From positions 558,001 through 622,000 of the forward strand of contig JAMYHL010000020.1 of the NCBI GenBank assembly GCA_025531455.1: a stretch of DNA of 64,000 bases, given 5' to 3'. A program made the position numbers and the translations under genes. Positions 56,512 to 64,000 of this stretch are shown piece by piece. The notes under the pieces are model-generated. The model did not search any database, was not told the origin of the DNA, and saw only the letters and a program-made list of their open reading frames with translations. The first letter of the stretch is position 1, and each line of letters starts with the position of its first letter. Source of the DNA: Apiotrichum sp. Y4204. Taxonomy: Eukaryota > Basidiomycota > Tremellomycetes > Trichosporonales > Trichosporonaceae.

Positions 56512-58364
56512 ATGTCCGAGTCCCAGGACATCAAGCAGTCCCGCCCCGAGGACGACCTCGCCGCCCCCACCCCCCAAAACACCCCACTCACCACTGGTGT
56601 CTTCACCAACCGCCCCGCCGGTCTTGGCAAGCCCCATGTCGAGGATGTTGCCGAGGACGACGAGGAGGACGGCGACGACGTGACCGACGCCAACCCCGCT
56701 AGCCTGCTCGCCTCTGTAAGTCTTGTTTCGATTAGTGGATGAGGTTGCGCGGCGTGTGCCATTTGCCGTGTCAATCGCATCCGCTCCGGATTCCACTTGT
56801 TGCTCAGATCCGTCCCTTGAGTCAACACCAAAACCAGTGTTCGGCACAGGCCCCAATCGCAGTCAATGTCTTCACCATCCATGTCATCCACGCGTTAGCA
56901 GCAACCCCACCGTTCTGCAACGATGGCCCAGGCGCGCACGCACTGTCACGCCATTGCGGCGACAGTGCGTTAAAATACGTGCATGGCGGACGGAATGGTT
57001 GAACTGTACAAACACTACACGTGGAACGGGACCGAACTGAAAGGAAACAACGTTGCTGACAGTATCTTCTCCGATTCCGCATCAATCCTTCCGCTATTGC
57101 ATCCATTCTCAATCTTCGTGCGATACACTGAACCCGTCGTCTGGCGAAAATTGCACTCGACGCCGTTGCTACGTCGTTTCTCTGCTCTCCTGTGTTGCGT
57201 CACCTTTCGACAATAGAACCCCGCGCTTCTGGCCCTTGCCCAGGCCAAGCTCGGTTCGCTCGTTGGCCGTCCCTCGGGCTACATCCAGTCGCTCCCCCCG
57301 GCTGTCCGCAGGCGTATCGAGGGCCTGAAGGGTATCCAGGTTGAGCACTCGAAGATCGAGTCCGAGTTCCAGCTTGCCATCCTTGAGGTTGAGAAGAAGG
57401 TACGTCTGTTGTTGAATCCTTTACTGACATCCACAGTTCCAGTCCAAGTACGCTCCCCTCTACGACCGCCGTCTCCAGATCATCACCGGCAAGGCCGAGC
57501 CGACCGAGGAGGAGGTCACCGCAGGCCAGAACGTCGACTCTGATGACGAGGACGACGAGGAGCCCGCGGAGGCCAGCATCTCCGAGGTCAAGGAGGATGA
57601 CGAGAAGATGGAGGGTATCCCCGAGTTCTGGCTCACCGCCATGAAGAACTCTAACCCGCTTTCCGAGACCATTACCGACGAGGACGAGGCAGCGCTCAAG
57701 CACCTCACCGACATCAGGCTGTCGTACCTCGAGGGCCAGGCCGGATTCTGCCTACACTTCACCTTCACCCCGAATGAGTTCTTCGAGAACACCGAGCTCA
57801 AGAAGACCTACTACTACCAGGTTAGTAGCTGATCCCATCATTATCAATTCCAAGCTAACTCCGCAGGACCAGGTCGGTTACGGCGGCGACTTTGTCTACG
57901 ACAAGGCCGAGGGTGATGAGATCAAGTGGAAGGAGGACAAGGACCTCACCAAGAAGATTGAGATCAAGAAGCAGCGTAACAAGACCTCGGGCAGGACGCG
58001 TGTCGTCAAGAAGCTTGTCCCCACCGACTCGTTCTTCAACTACTTCAGCCCTCCTCAGCCCCCGACCCGTGAGGAGCTCGAGGGTGGCGATGTCGACGAG
58101 GAGGAGCTCGAGGAGCTCGACTCGCGTCTCGAGATGGACTACCAGCTCGGCGAGGACTTCAAGGAGAAGATCATCCCCCGTGCGGTCGACTACTTCACCG
58201 GCAAGGCCCTTCGTTATGAGGAGGACTACGACGAGGACTACGAGGATGATGAGGATTTCGATGACGAGGACGACGAGGTGAGTCAGACCACCGGGTAACA
58301 CTGCTAACGAAAGTAGGACGTCGACGTCGCCCCTGCGGAGGGCCAGGACTGCAAGCAGCAGTAA
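56512..58364 (+). CDS. NAP1: Nucleosome assembly protein NAP1
   Basis: Histone H2A-H2B chaperone that shuttles between cytoplasm and nucleus. It starts MSESQDIKQSRPEDDLAAPT at 56512. After a 501-bp first intron (56716-57216) the coding sequence continues NPALLALAQAKLGSLVGRPS. The long dimerisation helix is VRRRIEGLKGIQVEHSKIES. The core has YDRRLQIITGKAEPTEEEV, GIPEFWLTAMKNSNPLSETI, YLEGQAGFCLHFTFTPNEFF and PTDSFFNYFSPPQPP. The acidic tail is DEDYEDDEDFDDEDDE, and the last exon ends GQDCKQQ. Five exons in all; four of the gene's borders are standard short introns, and only the first intron is long. Confidence 0.94.
56716..57216 (+). other. Unusually long NAP1 first intron containing a strong hairpin
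   Basis: Donor GTAAGT at 56716 and acceptor TTCGACAATAG ending at 57216. It is about ten times longer than the usual intron here. Inside, ACGCACTGTC (56938-56947) and GACAGTGCGT (56961-56970) form a perfect 10-bp stem with a 13-base loop that can add three more pairs. Candidate hosts are a regulatory element, a small RNA or an alternative promoter. No clear C/D-box pair was found. Confidence 0.6.
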
Positions 58365-59169
58365 ACAATCTGTTGTATTCGCCGTCTTGTCTTCCGTGTC
58401 CTGTCTGCTCGCCCCGCGCGACGCCGAACCGAGTGTCCACCATAGCTGGGGCTAGCGTTTGCTACCCACATACCTCATCACGTTTCCCCCTCGATGCGCA
58501 GTGTCCACACTACGCACGTCGTCCTAATCTTGCCTCAACGACAGCGAGGACTGTTACTCCAATGCAATTTGATCATGGTCACGCAGCAGGCGTGACGGAC
58601 TGTGGAAGTGGGCCCAGACTTGCGTTGCCCGAGGAAGACCCGCCCCGAGAGGCTGTGGGGGGTCTTAGGGAGCTGTGGGGAAGGGAGAGAACTTTTGTAC
58701 CTCCACCAAACTGACGCACTGACCGCGCCGGAGATGAACGCCAAGCTCTCAAGTCCAGAGGTTTCGAATGCCCCGACCCTCGTAGACCTGAGACAGGATG
58801 CTTGGGGCCGCGTGCGGGGCGAGTGTGTGACTCTACCTGCAACACGAGCACAGACCACCATCTGGCCGGTACCAGAGTTGTGGGATTCAGGACCAGGATC
58901 CGTTTGTTTGGGGCCCAGTCGTCGCGCCCCTGAGCCACTCGTGTGGGCACCAGTTTCTCAGGATCTCAGCCCCAACATCAGATGCAAAAGCTCGTCCACG
59001 AAGATGTCCGTCCGTCTGCATGGTATCAAGCTACGACTACAGCTCTTGATCGTGCCGTCTTCCAGTACTGATATACTGCGGCACGCGTTCGTACAGTACA
59101 ACACCAATCCGATATTGACTACAACGTATCAACGCTTCATCAAGAAGACTTGATCCAATAAAATGAGAA
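58365..59169. other. Convergent 3' spacer between NAP1 and the Zn2Cys6 factor
   Basis: About 800 bp. A + frame of 183 codons (58602-59153) has no domain and no splice context, so it is probably chance. Likely 3' UTRs plus spacer. Confidence 0.5.
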
Positions 59170-62100
59170 TCAGCTGTTGTCGGGCCAGTCCGTGGGGCCA
59201 ATGCTTTCGAGGAGACCCGCCCATGCGCCCATGTCGTGCACGGGCGGGAACGTGTCCGCGCTGGGGTCCATCGGGCTTGGTAACGTGAAGAGCCGCTCTT
59301 CGTCGTACTGCGGGGCCGGGGCGAGCGTCGCGAGCGCGCCGGCCTGGCTGATGAACGACGACGCGTACGGCGGCACGTTGTACATTGCGGCGGCCGTTGC
59401 GGCGGCGGCTGCCAGAGGGAGCAGGGGTGCTGAGTGGGGGGCTGCGTACCCGTAACCGTGTAATGGCAGAGCTGACTGTGCGTCCAGATGCGGATTTGTG
59501 CTCCCGTCGACGGCCATGTTGCCAGTTGAGTTTGTCGGTGGATTGTTGGCATAGGCATTGACCTGTGGTGTTGAGGGAAACCCAATGCGGGAAACTGTGG
59601 GGCCAGGGGCGGCGGGCGAGAGCACAGCCGGTGTGGATGGCGGATACGTTGTGTCGGGGAGCGGAGACTGCGCCGTCGTTGGCGATGCGAGACTTGAAGA
59701 GCGCCGCTTGGTGGGAGTAGGTGCCCGGGTCGGAGCCTTGCTCGCACGGAGGCTCCGTTGGGCTGCTTGAGCGTCGACCTCGTCGGCCTGTGCGAGCATC
59801 AAGTCTAGGACGGCGAGCTCGTTCTCAAGCGTCCGATCACGCCGCAAAGTGTTCTTCTCGACAGTGATGTACTCGATGAGGAGGGCGCGGATCGCCTCGT
59901 AATTGAACTGCGTTTCACGCTGTGCGCGAGCAAGCAACAGTCCCAGGACACACGCTGGCGAAAAGCCTGATGCGACCTGTCAAGTCAGTCCGAGTAATTC
60001 ACATCACGAGCCGCCGTATTCTAAACACCATACTCACAGTGAGCCACTTAAAACGGTCGAAAGGGTCCAGGTCGGTCTCGAGCAGACTGAGGCGGTGCCG
60101 CAGCTCGACTCCAGCCGAAGTGACGCAGCACATGCGGCTTTCCGCATAGTCTGCGCGCCCTGAAGGGAGAAGGTATGGCCGATGGAGGGAGATCCTTGCC
60201 TGGTGGAACTTTGAGATGAGTGTGCGGCGCTGGAGCCGAATCCACGGCTGGGCGTCGTCCTGACTTGTGTCCGGGTCCTCGAGGCGGAACATGGGCGGCA
60301 GCGACTCCTGCCACTTTACCATGAGGCCCTCACACCGCATCACATCTGCATGGATGCGGGGCCGGAGACCAAAGCACGACGCGAGGATCTGCCCAATGAT
60401 CTGGGCCAGTTTGTAGTGCAGAATCAAGAACGTCGAGCGCGTCGTCGTGCTTAGTGGCCAATCGCGACGCGGGAGAAGCTCGAGCTCGCTATCGTGCATG
60501 TTTGCCGGCTGCTGTGTCGTAAACGAGCTGTCTTGGATGATGAGCGGGCGGCCAAGGAAGTACGAGATAGATCTGGGTTTAGCACTACACAAGCTTCATC
60601 CTCACCTCTCAAGAATGTACATTTCTGTCAGTGTTAGCTCTGAAACGTTACCAGTCAGCTCACGAGCCCAGAGCCTCCGCCACAGCTCTGCAGTCTTGGG
60701 TGTCAGGTGCCACGTCTCGCCGTCCACATGGAAACTGCGAGTCAGATTTGTGCTAGGCAACACTCTCACCCTTGCGCCTGCGCAGCGCGGACGCCGCTCC
60801 CGACCATGTGCCATGCCTCAGGCATACGACGCATCGCGACGAGATACAACGAAAGCTGTTGTTGTCAGCTAAAACGTAACCTAGTCATCCAGCTAACAAG
60901 AGTGTATGCCGCAACCGTGTCCATGCTTTCTCCGTAAAAGCTTGGTGCTTCGCTGAGCGCACGACGCGCAGCCACAAAGCACTTGTCGCTGATGGCTTGC
61001 CTCTCAGGAAGGGAGAGATCATCGCTATCGTCGAGTAGCGAGCCGAACGCGAGCACCGTGTGGAAGAGGGCAAACCAGCGCAGGTCAATGCGTGTCAGAT
61101 CCTCAAACTCGCTGTGAGTGACCCAGAACTCGTCGTAGCGAGTGTGAAAATTGGGTGCACATATAATATCGACCCAGCTGCACGTCAGTGCAGGTCCTAG
61201 TAAGTTCAGACTTGAGGTACTCACGAATTGTACTTGTCAAAGAAGGCTTCGACAAAGCGGCCGCAGAGAGAACGCTTCGGCAGCGCACTGTCCAGCTGAC
61301 GGATATGGTACAGTAGGTCCTCTTCCCCTGAGGATGAGCGGTATTGAGAGTCGGAGACGTCGACCGAAGACTTGCAGCCGTGCATCACCTGTGCCGCTGC
61401 AGGTTAGACCGACAGGAGTTGCCAACCTACCAAGACGAGGACCAAAATGGGACGTGCCGTAAAACTGGAACTGGTCTACTGGTCAGTCCTTGCAACAGAG
61501 CCACTTACGACCATGCTGCTCAGCGCCTTCCTTCGCTAGACTTCCGATTCCTGGCGCTCCGCCTTCTTGAATAAGGTTATCCAAACGGGGAACGGACGCG
61601 CGACGGCTGACTTGAGATTGTGTCGCTGGAGTCTTGCGTCCGTTAGCAGCGCGAGAAGGTGACTCCCGGCCGTCTCGGTTGTCTCGCTGATTGCAGTTGT
61701 CACGGATGTTACGGACATCCCGGGCCGCCTGTTCCCGGGGATGGTCATTGATATCCTGCATCCTTTCTGGACTGGCTGTGTACGGTCCCGACCGCCACTG
61801 CCTTCCCTGTGGACTCAGTCCGTTGAAGGATATCCACTGAACTGATGCCGGTGGTGGAGTCACGACGCCGTGCCGTTCAGCGGAGACGGGGATGGAGCGA
61901 TGGATGGAGCGTGACGATGAAAGAGACATTGAGAGGGAAGGCAGGGGCGTATGTGGCGTATGAGGGAATGCAGTGGTCGCGGGCGACACCGATGCCATAT
62001 CTGAGTGGGTCAGTACAAACAACTATGTGACAGGGTAACACACCTTGCCAATCCCCAGACGGGTTGGAGCTGAGCGAGCTGGTGCCACTCGAGTCGAACG

Positions 62101-63140
62101 ATCCGGTGAAGCGGTGGGACCGCTCCGAGGGTATACTCAGTGGCGAATCCTGCCCCGAGTGGTCCCGCATGGCGGTCATCGACATGGAATGGAACGAATG
62201 GCCGATCTCGTCGCGCCGCTCGCGCTTGGGCGACATGGGCATGTCACCCCCTTCAGCAGCTGATTTGCGCTTGTTGGCCATCATTGGGGTCTGCGGCGTC
62301 TGCGGAGAGAGCGGCTTCGCATCCGGGTAGATGCAGCCGTCCACGAGGTTGCGCTTTGCGCAGTGATGGCACGGTTGAAGACGGTCGCACTGTGAGAGGT
62401 TAGTGGATAGGCCGGATGGGATCGATGGGAGAAGCATGGAGGATGTGTCCCCGGCGGGATGGGTCAGAATGCCCCAGGATGTGATATTGTGGTGGATCGG
62501 CGCACAAGCGACCACGCTCCACGACACGACCAGTACCTGCCTTTTGCTTGCGCCTGTTGCACTCCAAACAGGCCGTGGCTTGCCGACCACGACGGCGAGC
62601 CTCGACGGGGAAGCCGGCCGGCGGGGTCATGAGCCGGTCGACAAACTCGAGTGCGGCTGGCGGTGGCGGGATGGTGAGCGGAGACGGCAGTGGGTGATGA
62701 GGATGGGCATGAAAGCGCTGATGGGGTGTCAGAGGAAGTGCGTGGGCCATACGGTGTGGTGTTTTGGAATCTGCTATGACGGGTGGGTGTTCCGCGGTCC
62801 CCACTCGAGCAACAGTCGTCTCGGACGGGCTGTTTGGAGAGCCGAGAGATTTCGGCATCTGCATCTGCATGCCTTCATGCGGAGGTTGGCTTGGGTGAGC
62901 GACCGAAGGTGGTGGTCCTGCCGCCGCCATCGCCGACATCCGTGCGGAGTGAAGAGTGGTGATTGAAGGGGTAGATGCGGCCTGAGCAGCGGGGAGACGG
63001 CTTGAAGGGGCAGCGTGAGTGGGTGCGCCCCTGTTGTCCATGTCCATCGGGTCGGCGTGTGCGTGCGCATGCGCAACGTGCGCCGCGTCTGGATCCTGGA
63101 TATCCTGGGGCTCGGGGAGCTTGGATCCAACACCGGACAT
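59170..63140 (-). CDS. Zn2Cys6 fungal-specific transcription factor
   Basis: Nuclear regulator with an N-terminal zinc cluster and a fungal_trans middle homology region. It starts MSGVGSKLPEPQDIQDPD at 63140; an in-frame ATG at 63182 is also possible. A disordered Pro/His-rich region leads to RRRGRQATACLECNRRKQK, joined over an intron to CDRLQPCHHCAKRNLVDGC, giving C-x2-C-x6-C-x5-C-x2-C-x8-C. Later exons show LYHIRQLDSALPKRSLCGRF, FHTRYDEFWVTHSEFEDL, LRWFALFHTVLAFGSLLDD, FHVDGETWHLTPKTAELWRR and ERSISYFLGRPLIIQD, all typical of the regulatory domain. The tail is long, Pro/Thr-rich and ends GPTDWPDNS. About nine introns. The target pathway is unknown. Confidence 0.88.
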
Positions 63141-64000
63141 GGCAATATGGGGGGGGGAGGGGAAGACGTGTTTGACGGGCAAAACAACTTCGGTGTAAAG
63201 AGTTGGCCGTGCACGTTCGGCGCCGAGACGGCTCTTTATGGCAGTGGCAAAGTGGATAGTGGAACGGACGCGAAGACGCGAAGTCGAGCAGACAGATGGG
63301 ACAAGGAACCTACCAGCATTGAGCGCTATTGAGTTCTCGACGTTGAGGGTTTCTTGTCACCCAGTCGCGTGTGGTTCGCTTGTGGCCTTGTGGCATGAGC
63401 CCCGTAGATTGTGGTGTCCAGACGCGAGAGGAAGCGGGAAGGGCTGCCAAACACACAACCCGTGTGTGAGATGTGAAGTGGAGCGAGGATCGGAAGCAGT
63501 CTTCCTTCGTCGTCTGCGCAACTGTATCATCCTCGTCCGGAGATGCTTTAAAGACAGCGGCGCAAGGGGAGCCAAGGGATTGATCTGTTGTGATGGGAGC
63601 ACACTTTGCACCATGCCTCGCGCCCGCCGCGCGCCGAGTCGCCCTGGTTGCTTCATTGTTTGTGTGGAAGGAGAAGACACGGAACGCGATGGCCTTGAGA
63701 GGGCAGACAGCGACCCCTACAGATGGTCTTCATCGTTACATGATTGCGGATTGATCGCAGGGCGTCGCACACACGCCGATGGGTGGGGCGATTGGGAGTG
63801 GAACAGACGCGCAACTGTTTTGGGCCGTGGATCGTAGACTTGAGGCACCTTATCGCTGTCTTGAGTATGAACGTATGAGCCTACCCGGCCGCCAACCAGC
63901 GCTTTAAAGGCGGGAAGGAACATCAGTCGTTCGATGGGTCGATGACGTTCACAGGTCAGTGCGGCTTGTGGACGGCGTCTTCATGCCATTCCTGCCAGTC
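63141..64000. other. Upstream region of the Zn2Cys6 factor gene, to window end
   Basis: Promoter side of the transcription factor. A + frame of 199 codons (63238-63837) has no domain and is probably chance. A gene starting just beyond the window cannot be excluded. Confidence 0.5.

Noticed and set aside
1..64000. CRISPR arrays, insertion sequences, retroelements, 5S rRNA or other tRNAs
   Set aside because: No regularly spaced repeats, terminal repeats with transposase, reverse transcriptase motifs, 5S signature or second B-box-containing cloverleaf were seen by eye on either strand.

Overview
The window is nuclear DNA of a GC-rich basidiomycete yeast or fungus. Genes are dense and lie on both strands. 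Most coding genes are cut by many very short introns, mostly 32-90 bp, with GTGAGT/GTAAGT donors, a CTAAC or CTGAC branch sequence and a CAG/TAG acceptor. Codon use is strongly C/G-ending in the highly expressed genes. Gene structure, protein similarity and fatty acid synthase architecture suggest a tremellomycete, possibly order Trichosporonales. The order is an inference from memory and was not tested.

Layout, left to right: RAD5-type helicase/ubiquitin ligase (+), small Myb/SANT-like protein (+), SET-domain protein (+), MFS monocarboxylate-type transporter (-), intron-containing tRNA-Ile(UAU) (+), RBM39/Rsd1-like splicing factor (-), ALG1 mannosyltransferase (+), TRAPP subunit Trs31/TRAPPC5 (-), RNA polymerase I subunit RPA49 (+), two disordered hypothetical proteins (-), LURP-one/tubby-like protein (-), EFM7-like methyltransferase (-), FAS alpha subunit (-), a 4-kb divergent intergenic region, FAS beta subunit (+), TBC Rab-GAP (-), LRR/F-box-like hypothetical protein (-), PEX16 (+), DUF1764 protein (-), HDHD5/CECR5-like mitochondrial HAD protein (+), ABC protein CAF16 (-), NAP1 (+) and a Zn2Cys6 transcription factor (-).

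The centrepiece is the divergent fatty acid synthase pair. The boundary between the two polypeptides is not where it lies in budding yeast. The beta chain (2525 aa) carries AT, ER, DH and the whole MPT, and continues through the acyl carrier protein into sequence that in yeast starts the alpha chain. The alpha chain (1433 aa) starts just after that point and holds KR, KS and PPT. Both genes have pyrimidine-rich leaders facing a shared control region.

Most other genes are housekeeping: transcription (RPA49, CAF16), splicing (RBM39), histone chaperoning (NAP1), DNA damage tolerance (RAD5), ER glycosylation (ALG1), vesicle traffic (TRS31, TBC) and peroxisome biogenesis (PEX16). I see no transposon, CRISPR array, virus or biosynthetic island. 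The more unusual signals are structural: the moved FAS boundary, intron oddities (a 501-bp NAP1 intron with a hairpin, a GC-AG intron inside the zinc cluster, in-frame introns hidden inside long ORFs, introns of 32-37 bp), an intron-bearing tRNA with an acceptor-stem mismatch, and strong G-quadruplex-type tracts.
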